From the NCBI GenBank assembly GCA_038087035.1, contig CP051187.1, forward strand, positions 1,302,001-1,366,000: a stretch of DNA of 64,000 bases, given 5' to 3'. The number at the start of each line of letters is the position of its first letter. Positions within the stretch are counted from its first letter, which is position 1. Of this stretch, positions 8,849 to 15,737 are shown in pieces. Below the pieces are notes generated by a model that had not been told where the DNA came from, made no database searches, and was given only the letters and a program-made list of their open reading frames with translations. Origin of the DNA: Gloeotrichia echinulata CP02. Lineage in GTDB: Bacteria > Cyanobacteriota > Cyanobacteriia > Cyanobacteriales > Nostocaceae. Made by a program: the position numbers and the translations under genes.

Positions 8849-9784
8849 ATGACACAACAAGCTTGGCAAATCAGCGCCGAACAAGCTAGTACGCAGATGA
8901 TAGGTAATTGGGTGGGACGTAAGGTAATCCCAAAAGATCCGAAAGTGCCACAGCGATTTAGATATGTTGCTTCTGGCATGTGGCAAGGATACCATGCAGC
9001 GATCGCCGATGAAGAACCAGAGGCGCTCGTGGCCAAACTAAATGCAATTGACTCGGAGTTGCTAGGATTTGCCTTAGAGGGCGTAGCTATAGGTCTGGCT
9101 GAACTAGATGCACTCAAACCCCAGGAACAGAATCGAGTAGAGGCTTTTGTTGCAGGCACCACACCAGCTTATCAGACGATGGTTTATCTAGGGGTAGGCT
9201 TGGGACTAGTTCGAGGCAAGCTACCGATTGAGCCATATTTAAATCAACTGAACCCCGTAATATCTTGGCCAGTAATCGATGGTTATGGCTTCAATCATGG
9301 TGTTAATTACTGGCAAGATTACATAGACGGTCAAGCTATTCCTGCACAACTTTCTGGCTATCTGCGCTGCGTCTTTGACCAAGGTCTAGGTCGCGGTATT
9401 TGGTTAGTAAATTGTGCTGATGTTGACCGAATTGCAACGACTATCGGCGCTTTTCCCGCCACAAGACAGCCAGACCTTTGGGGGGGTATTGGTTTCGCTT
9501 GTGCTTCCATTGGTGGCGCACAAAGCTCAACTATAGAAGCTTTAGGCAAAGTAGCTGGCGATTATCTGTTGCAGTTGGCTAAAGCAGCTACTTGTGCCGC
9601 CAAATTCCGTAAATTGCTTGGGAACGAAGCTGGCTATACGGCTTTAGTCAGTGAAGTATTGTCCAGCATGGCAACTGAAGCAGGATTTGAAATTAAACAG
9701 ACTCCTGTAGAAAGTTTACCAAACAATGGTGCAGAACCAGACCAACAAATCTGGCAACACTACCGAGAATATCTGCTGGTATAA
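8849..9784 (+). CDS. DUF1702 family protein, enediyne-cluster type (copy 2)
   Basis: A 311-residue paralogue of the preceding protein. It keeps the same landmarks (DGYGFNHGVNYW, FDQGLGRGIWLV, DLWGGIGFACASIGG) but differs at many positions, so the two copies probably have distinct partners or substrates. The frame can be extended to a TTG at 8822; the ATG at 8849 is preceded by AAGGA at 8836-8840 with suitable spacing and aligns with the start of the first copy. The function is unknown. The co-occurrence with a phosphopantetheinyl-transferase-ended polyketide synthase-like protein and tailoring oxidases is the main clue to a role in polyketide maturation. Confidence 0.85.
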   Translation: MTQQAWQISAEQASTQMIGNWVGRKVIPKDPKVPQRFRYVASGMWQGYHAAIADEEPEALVAKLNAIDSELLGFALEGVAIGLAELDALKPQEQNRVEAFVAGTTPAYQTMVYLGVGLGLVRGKLPIEPYLNQLNPVISWPVIDGYGFNHGVNYWQDYIDGQAIPAQLSGYLRCVFDQGLGRGIWLVNCADVDRIATTIGAFPATRQPDLWGGIGFACASIGGAQSSTIEALGKVAGDYLLQLAKAATCAAKFRKLLGNEAGYTALVSEVLSSMATEAGFEIKQTPVESLPNNGAEPDQQIWQHYREYLLV

Positions 9785-9822
9785 TCCAAGACTTATGCCA
9801 AGTTGAAAAAAAATGGGACAGA

Positions 9823-9952
9823 TAAGTAGGTCAGCGCAAATAAACCGTACGGTCGAGGGTCGTCATTTGTCCTTTGTCATTGGTCATTGGTAAGAGTTTC
9901 AGGCTTGTTTACTTTTCTTAACATAGTTTGGTTTATTTCTGCCTACTTACTT
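9823..9952. mobile_element. MITE-like element, AAGTAGGTCGGCGCAAA-ended family, reverse-core copy
   Basis: Begins TAAGTAGGTCAGCGCAAATAAAC and ends GTTTATTTCTGCCTACTTAC, giving terminal inverted repeats of about 20 bases. The core reads as the reverse orientation of the 7697-7845 copy (GTCGTCATTTGTCCTTTGTC), again with heptamer-like ATTTGTC units. Confidence 0.7.
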
Positions 9953-10100
9953 AATGAGTAATGAGTAATGAGTAATGAGTCGTGAGTGATGAGTCGTGAG
10001 TGAATTATTTTTTATTTTTCTTTCAACTTGTTGATTGAAGTTGTTAATATCTTAATAATTCTTTCATTACTTATTACTTATTACTCATTACTCATTTTAT
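9953..10100. repeat. TAATGAG heptamers and AATTATTTTTTATTTTT...GAAGTTG dispersed repeat
   Basis: Heptamer-type TAATGAG/TCGTGAG units are followed at about 9998-10064 by a roughly 70-bp AT-rich block containing the CAACTT...AAGTTG hairpin, then by ACTTATT/ACTCATT heptamers in the opposite sense. The 70-bp block recurs twice near the right end (about 63276-63345 and 63416-63486). The whole 376-base gap between the second DUF1702 gene and the transporter is built of such repeats and holds no gene. Confidence 0.7.
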
Positions 10101-10160
10101 CGATGTGTTGCAAAGATTTTTTGAATTGGTATTACTTGAAAACTTCAATACAAAATAATT

Positions 10161-11069
10161 ATGGTAGCTAACTTTTTTACTGCGTTTTTTGTACCTACAG
10201 CCTTGGGTATCATGATGCTAGGGATGGGTTTATCTCTTTTACCAGAAGATTTTCAACGTGTAATCAAGTATCCCAAAGCTGTCTCCATCGGCTTGATAAG
10301 TCAGTTGGTTTTTTTACCTATTATTGGTTTTGTCATTGCTAAAGTTATACCCATGCAACCGACGATTGCAATGGGGTTAATCATAGTGGCAATATGTCCA
10401 GGTGGTCCGTCCTCGAATCTAATTACATTCCTAGCTAAGGCTGATGTTGCACTCTCAGTCACTCTGACGGCTTGTAGCAGTCTAATTACAGTATTTACAA
10501 TTCCAGTGTTGGCAAACCTTGGATTTAACCATTTCCTCGGAGAAAGTACGGCGATCTCCCTACCCATTGGTCCAACAATAGTGCAAATTTTTATCATGAC
10601 CCTCCTTCCTGTAGGGTTAGGAATGGGGTTGCGGCAGATCTATCCTGAACTTTCTCGTCGTCTAGAAAAACTGACTACTCCCGTCGCGTTCGCATTAATC
10701 AGTATAATTATTTTGATGCTGATAATTTCGGAGTCAAAACGTCTCTCTGGCTTTTTTCTCCAAGTTGGAGTCGGCGTTGTGCTGATGAATACTCTCTCAA
10801 TGTTGGCAGGCTTTTATATCAGCAAGCTCTTCAAGCTCAATCCTGCCCAGCAAATATGCATTGCTATTGAAGTTGGCATTCAAAATGGTGCCCTGGCGCT
10901 CGCAATTACCGTCGGAGTACTCAAAAATCCTGATATGGCAATGGCGGCTGCGGTTTATACTTTATTTATGTTTGTGACAGGGTTTATTGCTATTAGCTAC
11001 GGTAGAAAGTTGGCTACATCTAACCACCACTCAAAAATGGCGCAAAAATCAGCTACCATAAGGAACTAA
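10161..11069 (+). CDS. Bile acid:sodium symporter (BASS) family transporter
   Basis: A 302-residue polytopic membrane protein with about nine to ten hydrophobic segments. CPGGPSSN (79-86) and the late EVGIQNGALA stretch match the two crossover motifs of BASS/NTCP-type Na+-coupled symporters. Family substrates are organic anions such as bile acids, pyruvate or other carboxylates. It lies on the same strand as the polyketide cluster, 376 bases past the second DUF1702 gene, and only 17 bases before the pentapeptide gene. Moving the carboxylated cluster product is possible, but a general metabolite role is equally plausible because repeats separate it from the cluster. Confidence 0.88.
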   Translation: MVANFFTAFFVPTALGIMMLGMGLSLLPEDFQRVIKYPKAVSIGLISQLVFLPIIGFVIAKVIPMQPTIAMGLIIVAICPGGPSSNLITFLAKADVALSVTLTACSSLITVFTIPVLANLGFNHFLGESTAISLPIGPTIVQIFIMTLLPVGLGMGLRQIYPELSRRLEKLTTPVAFALISIIILMLIISESKRLSGFFLQVGVGVVLMNTLSMLAGFYISKLFKLNPAQQICIAIEVGIQNGALALAITVGVLKNPDMAMAAAVYTLFMFVTGFIAISYGRKLATSNHHSKMAQKSATIRN

Positions 11070-11086
11070 TTAGTTTAGTGCGTAGT

Positions 11087-11575
11087 ATGTTTTGGCGGCA
11101 AGGATTGGCTTTAATTTTGGGGATGATTGTATTGTGCATGACTTCCCCCGCTCTGGCAGACTGGACTCATCCGCTGTCATTTAGCAATGCAGAGTTGACA
11201 AAACAAGATTTTTCGGGACAAAGTTTACAAGGGGCTGAGTTTTCTAATGCCAATTTGGAACTGACTAACTTTGCAGGCGCTGACTTGCGGGGAGCAGTTC
11301 TGAGTGCTTCGGTGATGACACAAGCGAATTTACACGGGGCAAACTTAAGTTATGCATTGGTTGATCAGGTAGACTTGACTAAGGCAGATTTAAGTGATGC
11401 CGTTTTCAAAGAAGCTCTGTTGCTGCGTGCTATTTTTGAAGATGTAAATATCACCAGCACGGATTTTACTGATGCGGTTTTGGATCGGGCGCAAATTAAA
11501 GAATTGTGCAACAAAGCCAGTGGTGTCAATTCCAAAACAGGTGTGAAAACTCGTGATTCTCTAGGATGCTCATGA
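11087..11575 (+). CDS. Pentapeptide-repeat protein, exported or lumenal
   Basis: A 162-residue protein with an N-terminal hydrophobic segment and a likely signal-peptidase site after SPALA (about residues 20-24). A run of A(D/N)Lxx-type pentapeptides follows (for example GANLS, VDLTK, ADLSD), predicting a right-handed quadrilateral beta-helix. Small exported proteins of this kind are common in cyanobacteria and often sit in the thylakoid lumen; their function is mostly unknown. A GTG at 11078 could also start it, but the ATG at 11087 gives a standard signal peptide. The end overlaps the next gene by four bases (ATGA), showing translational coupling to purK. No strong ribosome site is visible. 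Confidence 0.8.
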   Translation: MFWRQGLALILGMIVLCMTSPALADWTHPLSFSNAELTKQDFSGQSLQGAEFSNANLELTNFAGADLRGAVLSASVMTQANLHGANLSYALVDQVDLTKADLSDAVFKEALLLRAIFEDVNITSTDFTDAVLDRAQIKELCNKASGVNSKTGVKTRDSLGCS

Positions 11576-12744
11576 AGCGTGTAGGTATAATTGGTGGTGG
11601 TCAACTAGCCTGGATGATGGGAGATGCAGCCAAGAAGTTAGGAGTCGAATTGATCATACAAACTCCTAGCAACGAAGATCCTGCTGTCACTATAGCCGAG
11701 GATACGGTTTTTGCCCCTGTGGATGACGCTATTAGCACAGAAATTTTAGCCGCCAAATCTGATGTCGTCACCTTTGAAAATGAGTTTGTCAACCTTGATG
11801 CTTTATCCCTTCTAGCACATCAAGGCGTTTGTTTCCGTCCACGATTAGCAGCATTGGCGCCCCTGTTAGATAAATATCACCAGCGCTGCTATTTACGGGA
11901 TTTGGGATTACCTGTCCCGAATTTTTTTGCCCTTGACCAGTATGTCAACACAAATGGAGCAGAAAATCTTCAATCTAAAGTCGAATATCTCGGTTTTCCA
12001 GTAGTCCTCAAATCGCGCCGCCACGGCTATGACGGACAGGGTACTTTTATTATTGACGATTGGACTAGTTTGCAACAAAAGTTAAATACTGTCAATCCAA
12101 AAAAAACTTTCGGACAACCGCTATTTTTAATCGAAGAATTTGTACCCTTTGAGCGAGAGTTGGCAATTATAGCAGCTCGTTCTGTAGATGGGGAAGTTGT
12201 GACTTATCCAGTTGTGGAAACTCAGCAAGAACAACAGGTGTGTCGTCGGGTAATTGCGCCAGCCGATATTACCGCCAATCAAGCTGCAGAAGTAGAAGCG
12301 ATCGCTCACACTTTACTCAATAATCTACAAGTCGTGGGAGTGTTTGGCATTGAGCTATTTCTCACCACCGATGGTAGAATCCTAGTTAATGAAATTGCCC
12401 CCCGCACCCACAATTCTGGACATTTCTCCCTAGACGCTTGCGAAACTTCCCAATTTGAGCAGCATCTGAGAGCAGTTTGTGGCTTACCCTTGGGTAATAC
12501 CGCCTTAAACTGCGCCAGTGCTGTGATGGTCAACCTCTTGGGATACGAAAATTCTCAAAGTGACTACCACAGCCAACGCCAACAACTAGCAGAAATTCCC
12601 CAAGCCACTGTCCACTGGTACGGTAAAACCGAATCCCGTCCTGGGCGTAAACTGGGACATATCACCGTTTTGCTGAATCATCAGAACCGAGATGCAGCAA
12701 ACGCTATAGCCGACACCATAGAATCTATCTGGTATCCCAATTAA
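11572..12744 (+). CDS. purK: N5-carboxyaminoimidazole ribonucleotide synthetase
   Basis: A 390-residue ATP-grasp enzyme converting AIR, ATP and bicarbonate to N5-CAIR in purine biosynthesis. GIIGGGQLAWM at the N-terminus, the SRRHGYDGQGT ATP-binding segment and the EIAPRTHNSGH metal/substrate segment are all characteristic of PurK. Two ATGs are possible (11566 and 11572); the second overlaps the stop of the pentapeptide gene as ATGA and gives the usual MKRVGI start. Downstream come a perfect inverted repeat and the 6S RNA gene. The purK-6S RNA linkage is known from other cyanobacteria. Confidence 0.95.
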   Translation: MKRVGIIGGGQLAWMMGDAAKKLGVELIIQTPSNEDPAVTIAEDTVFAPVDDAISTEILAAKSDVVTFENEFVNLDALSLLAHQGVCFRPRLAALAPLLDKYHQRCYLRDLGLPVPNFFALDQYVNTNGAENLQSKVEYLGFPVVLKSRRHGYDGQGTFIIDDWTSLQQKLNTVNPKKTFGQPLFLIEEFVPFERELAIIAARSVDGEVVTYPVVETQQEQQVCRRVIAPADITANQAAEVEAIAHTLLNNLQVVGVFGIELFLTTDGRILVNEIAPRTHNSGHFSLDACETSQFEQHLRAVCGLPLGNTALNCASAVMVNLLGYENSQSDYHSQRQQLAEIPQATVHWYGKTESRPGRKLGHITVLLNHQNRDAANAIADTIESIWYPN

Positions 12745-12745
12745 C

Positions 12746-12774
12746 ATTGAACCGTTAACGGTTAACGGTTCAAT
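12746..12774 (+). terminator. Inverted repeat after purK, probable terminator
   Basis: ATTGAACCGTTAAC and GTTAACGGTTCAAT form a perfect 14-base inverted repeat separated by one base, right after the purK stop and followed by ATATTTTG. The U-tract is weak, so termination is likely rather than certain. Confidence 0.55.
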
Positions 12775-12829
12775 ATTTTGAAATTGTCAGAAAATTTTCA
12801 TACTCAACACACAACATCTTTTTCAAGGT

Positions 12830-12835
12830 TATAAT
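12830..12835 (+). promoter_or_regulatory. -10 box of the 6S RNA gene
   Basis: A perfect TATAAT lies six bases before the predicted 5' end of the 6S RNA. No consensus -35 box is obvious at the expected distance. Confidence 0.6.
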
Positions 12836-12841
12836 GACTCT

Positions 12842-13025
12842 AGTTGCACTACGACGTTGGTGACTGCCATCAAGTTTTTTGATCTATGTCTTTAAAGAAA
12901 AGGGAATCAAAGAGTTTTCGTGGCAGTAGACCGGGCTAGTACCCGGAAACTTTAAACGAAGAATTGCGGTACCCACCTGGTTTAACCAGGTCATAAACTT
13001 AGGTAAAACGGCGTCGCGGTGAACT
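12842..13025 (+). ncRNA. ssrS: 6S RNA (regulator of RNA polymerase)
   Basis: About 184 nt, matching the usual length. The two ends pair to form the closing stem (AGTTGCACTACGACG with CGTCGCGGTGAACT, allowing G-U pairs). The 3' half has the characteristic GCGGTACCCACCTGG...CCAGGTC hairpin segment and the final GTCGCGGTGAACTT, which I recognise from bacterial 6S RNAs. 6S RNA binds the housekeeping RNA polymerase holoenzyme by mimicking an open promoter. The position directly downstream of purK agrees with other cyanobacteria. The ends are inferred from the stem and the upstream TATAAT, so they may be off by a few bases. Confidence 0.85.
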
Positions 13026-13035
13026 TCAAATTTTT

Positions 13036-13073
13036 AGCTCCCAAGGTTGAAATAATCTTGGGAGCTTTAATTT
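13036..13073 (+). terminator. Rho-independent-type terminator after 6S RNA
   Basis: AGCTCCCAAG (13036-13045) pairs perfectly with CTTGGGAGCT (13057-13066) around an 11-base loop and is followed by TTAATTT. It lies 10 bases beyond the predicted 3' end of the 6S RNA. Confidence 0.75.
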
Positions 13074-13218
13074 AGGTTGAGCCGAGATAGCTGCGATTTC
13101 GGAAATAGAGGCTCTTAACGCTTATCCCACTTATATTTGGTAATTTGCTACTTTATTATACGCAACACTGTTGTAGGTAACGAAAAATCAAGGGTTTTCA
13201 GTCCTTATTTCCGCACTA

Positions 13219-13327
13219 GTAGTCTGTCAATTTTGTTTTGAGGGATTTTTGGTAGTGTGAGCGTCTCGCTCACGCGGGCAAGATGCCCGCACTACAGTCC
13301 ATCATTTTTATCTTGACAGAGTACTAG
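13219..13327. mobile_element. 107-bp-class inverted-repeat element nested in the left MITE
   Basis: Runs from TAGTCTGTCAATTTTG to TTGACAGAGTACTAG, with imperfect terminal inverted repeats and CTAG at both edges. A near-identical copy in the opposite orientation lies at 42993-43103. Its middle holds GTGAGCGTCTCGCTCAC and GCGGGCAAGATGCCCGC hairpins. Confidence 0.8.
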
Positions 13328-13385
13328 GGCGTGTTTTCAAAGTCTCATATAATACTACAAAAACGCTGATACATATAGATTTCGC

Positions 13386-13414
13386 GTAGGGGCACGGCAA
13401 TGCCGTGCCCCTAC
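13386..13414. repeat. GC-rich palindrome, GGCACGGCAATGCCGTGCC family
   Basis: Two 14-base arms (GTAGGGGCACGGCA and its complement) around a single base. The same core occurs at 4694-4716. Confidence 0.85.
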
Positions 13415-13515
13415 AGCTGGTATCATATCGTGTGGATTTAGAGGTATCTAAAAATTGATCCGGCTAAACAAATAGTTTGAAATCGCGGGACTAGCCTTTA
13501 TCTCGGCTCAACCTC

Positions 13516-13964
13516 TTTATGCTGCTTGCCGGATCAATGAAGCTTGCACTTTGGCGGTTCTAGATGTGTTTGGCAGCAACGGTGTCAGAGGGGTGTTGGT
13601 GTTACGCAGCGTCAACACCAAAGGCAAGCGGGACACTAGGGAAATCCAAGTTCATCCCAAGCTTAGGCAGTATTTAGAACAGTACAACCCTAACCGCCGC
13701 AAGGAGTTCTTGTTTCCGGGGCGGCATGGGTTGGGACATATTCACAAGGTCAGCGCTGACAAAATCCTCAGAGATACCTGTGTGCGGCTGGGGATTGAAG
13801 GCGTTAGTACCCACAGTTTCAGGAGGACTGCGTTAACCAGGATGAGCGATGCGGGGATACCGTTGCGCCACATTCAGGAGATATCGGGGCATCGGACGTT
13901 GGCAGCTTTGGAGCGATATCTGGGTGTGACTGAGAAGCAGAAGCAAAACGCGATCTCAGCTTGA
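13516..13964 (+). pseudogene. Tyrosine recombinase/integrase, catalytic domain only, N-terminus lost
   Basis: The frame starts reading as integrase right after the end of the left MITE (LYAACRINEAC...) and runs to a TGA whose last two bases are the first bases of the right MITE copy. All catalytic residues of the phage-integrase family are recognisable: R in ACRINE, K in NTKGKR, HSFRRT (HxxR), GHRTL and the tyrosine in ERYLGV. About 145 residues of catalytic domain remain. The N-terminal DNA-binding domain is missing, and upstream sequence in this frame is MITE up to a TAG at 13473-13475. A 137-residue product from a TTG at 13551 is possible but would lack the first arginine. It is most likely a remnant of a mobile element. 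Confidence 0.8.
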
Positions 13965-14130
13965 GGTTGAGCCGAGATAGCTGCGATTTCGGAAATAGAG
14001 GCTCTTAACACTTATCCCACTTGTATTTGGTAATTTGCTACTTTATTGTACGCAACACTGTTGTAGGTAACGAAAAATTAAGGGTTTTCAGTCCTTATTT
14101 CCGCACTAGCCTTTATCTCGGCTCAACCTC
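13963..14130. mobile_element. MITE-like element with 17-bp perfect terminal inverted repeats, intact copy
   Basis: GAGGTTGAGCCGAGATA at the left end is exactly complementary to TATCTCGGCTCAACCTC at the right end (14114-14130). The 168-bp element has no reading frame of note and is in direct orientation to the interrupted copy at 13074-13515. It abuts and supplies part of the stop codon of the integrase remnant. Confidence 0.85.
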
Positions 14131-14418
14131 AAATAGAAGACTTGCTAGTTTATTGCTTAAATAGACCACGCGGTAGGGGCGCAAGGCCTTGCGCCCCTAC
14201 GAGCATCTGTGGTTACTGGATGAAAATATCTCTAAGTTGACACCAGTGGGAAACCGCTTCCTACAAGACGCCGAGCGAATCGCAAATTGGGGAACTCGAT
14301 GAGGAGTCAGCAAAAACTGCTCAAGAAAATAAAATCTGTATAAATGACTTCAAAATTTGGCACATTTCAGAGTTAAGATAGTCAAATTGCGTTAAATTGT
14401 GGTTAAAACTACAGAAAA
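14131..14418. other. Gene-free spacer with GGCGCAAGGCCTTGCGCC palindrome
   Basis: Contains the palindrome at 14173-14200 followed by a conserved tail (CTGTGGTTACTGGATGAAAAT) also seen after the copy at 39661. At about 14238-14304 a short frame reads KLTPVGNRFLQDAERIANWG and then stops; it has protein-like composition and may be the end of a lost gene, which I cannot identify. No promoter is obvious for the M16 gene that follows. Confidence 0.4.
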
Positions 14419-15687
14419 TTGTCAAAACAACAACCAACTAGTACCGTGTTTCCCGCCTCGGTTTTTCACCTAGACAATGGTTTAACGTTGATTCATCAAG
14501 AGATTCCCACTACACCCGTAGTTGTGGCTGATGTTTGGGTGCGTGCTGGAGCCTGCGTTGAGTCAGAACATTGGTTTGGGATGGCGCATTTTTTAGAACA
14601 CATGATTTTTAAAGGCACAGCGACCTTACCCCCTGGGGCATTTGATTATAACATCGAAAATAGAGGTGGGGTGAGTAATGCTGCTACGAGCTACGATTAT
14701 GTCCATTACTCTGTCACCACAGCAGCGGCTTATCTAGAAGAAACTCTACCCCACTTAGGCGATCTGTTGCTGAATGCGACAATTCCCGATGATGAATTTA
14801 TCCGGGAACGGGATGTGGTGCTAGAAGAAATTCGCGCCTGTCAAGATGATCCCGACTGGATCGGATTTCAAACTCTCATCGGGAGCATCTACGATCGCCA
14901 TCCTTACGGTCGTCCAGTTTTGGGGACTGAGGAAGAACTAATGCACCACTCACCAGAAGCAATGCGCCGTTTTCACCGCGCCCACTACCAACCAGAAAAC
15001 ATGACGGTGGTCATTGTTGGCGGAATTGCCCAACAGCCAGCATTAGAATTAGTCAAACGCACCTTTAAAAATTTTGGACATCGCGCTGATTGTCCGCCAT
15101 GCGAAAAACTGCCCGAACCAATAATATCAGGAATTTGTCGTCGAGAGATCATTTTACCACGGCTAGAGCAGGCGCGGTTGCTGATGGCGTGGACTGCGCC
15201 AGGAGTAGAACAACTGCGGACAGCCTATGGTTTAGATATGCTGACGGTATTACTCGCAGAAGGGCGGACTTCCCGCTTAATACAAGATTTACGCGAAGAA
15301 AGACAATTAGTACAAGGAATTTGCAGTAATTTTTCCTTACAACGGGAATCGAGTTTATTTACCATTACTGCTTGGTTGGATGCAGAACATTTGGCGGAAG
15401 TTGAATTGTTGATTCGCGCTCACTTGGATAATTTGCACAGCCAAGAAATGAGCCAGCGGGAACTCGCCCGTATCAGCAGGCTACTGTGTAATGAGTATGC
15501 CTTTTCCACAGAAACCCCAAATCAACTTACAGGACTTTATGGTTACTATAATACCATTGCCCAAGCAGAATTAGCGGTGACATATCCCCAGCAGATTAAA
15601 TCATTTAATGCCCAAGAATTGCAAAAATTAGCTCAACAGTATCTTTCACCCCAAAATTACGCCGTTACCGTACTTAAACCCGATTAA
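14419..15687 (+). CDS. M16 family zinc peptidase (catalytic subunit type)
   Basis: A 422-residue insulinase/pitrilysin-family protein. The inverted zinc motif HFLEH is at residues 57-61 (zinc ligands H57 and H61, catalytic E60), with the third ligand in VLEEIRA (about E136-E137). The start is a TTG at 14419: an in-frame stop lies 15 bases upstream and no ATG occurs before the conserved domain, so a TTG start is needed. Bacterial M16 enzymes of this size usually pair with a second, non-catalytic subunit, and exactly such a gene follows 50 bases later. Substrates are probably short peptides. The location is predicted to be cytoplasmic because there is no signal peptide. Confidence 0.92.
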   Translation: MSKQQPTSTVFPASVFHLDNGLTLIHQEIPTTPVVVADVWVRAGACVESEHWFGMAHFLEHMIFKGTATLPPGAFDYNIENRGGVSNAATSYDYVHYSVTTAAAYLEETLPHLGDLLLNATIPDDEFIRERDVVLEEIRACQDDPDWIGFQTLIGSIYDRHPYGRPVLGTEEELMHHSPEAMRRFHRAHYQPENMTVVIVGGIAQQPALELVKRTFKNFGHRADCPPCEKLPEPIISGICRREIILPRLEQARLLMAWTAPGVEQLRTAYGLDMLTVLLAEGRTSRLIQDLREERQLVQGICSNFSLQRESSLFTITAWLDAEHLAEVELLIRAHLDNLHSQEMSQRELARISRLLCNEYAFSTETPNQLTGLYGYYNTIAQAELAVTYPQQIKSFNAQELQKLAQQYLSPQNYAVTVLKPD

Positions 15688-15699
15688 TCATATTAATCA

Positions 15700-15737
15700 T
15701 TAATGTCGGTTGACTCTTGACCCTTGACCCTTGACTA
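15700..15737. repeat. CCCTTGA heptamer repeat
   Basis: About four units of TTGACCC/TTGACTC type between the two M16 genes, ending at the start codon of the second. The same heptamer forms a longer run at about 21931-21968. Confidence 0.7.

Larger units (their letters stand above)
13074..13515. mobile_element. MITE-like element (GAGGTTGAGCCGAGATA ends), left copy, interrupted
   Basis: The left 146 bases (13074-13219) match the intact copy at 13963-14130 almost base for base. The right terminal repeat TATCTCGGCTCAACCTC is found only at 13499-13515. Between them, after the ACTAG at 13215-13219, are about 280 extra bases: a second inverted-repeat element (13220-13327), the GGCACGGCAATGCCGTGCC palindrome (13386-13414) and unassigned sequence. 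The element was therefore split by later insertions or rearrangement. It encodes no protein. Confidence 0.8.

Noticed and set aside
13516..13964. Functional integrase
   Set aside because: The N-terminal domain is missing, the frame starts in a MITE and no ribosome site is present.
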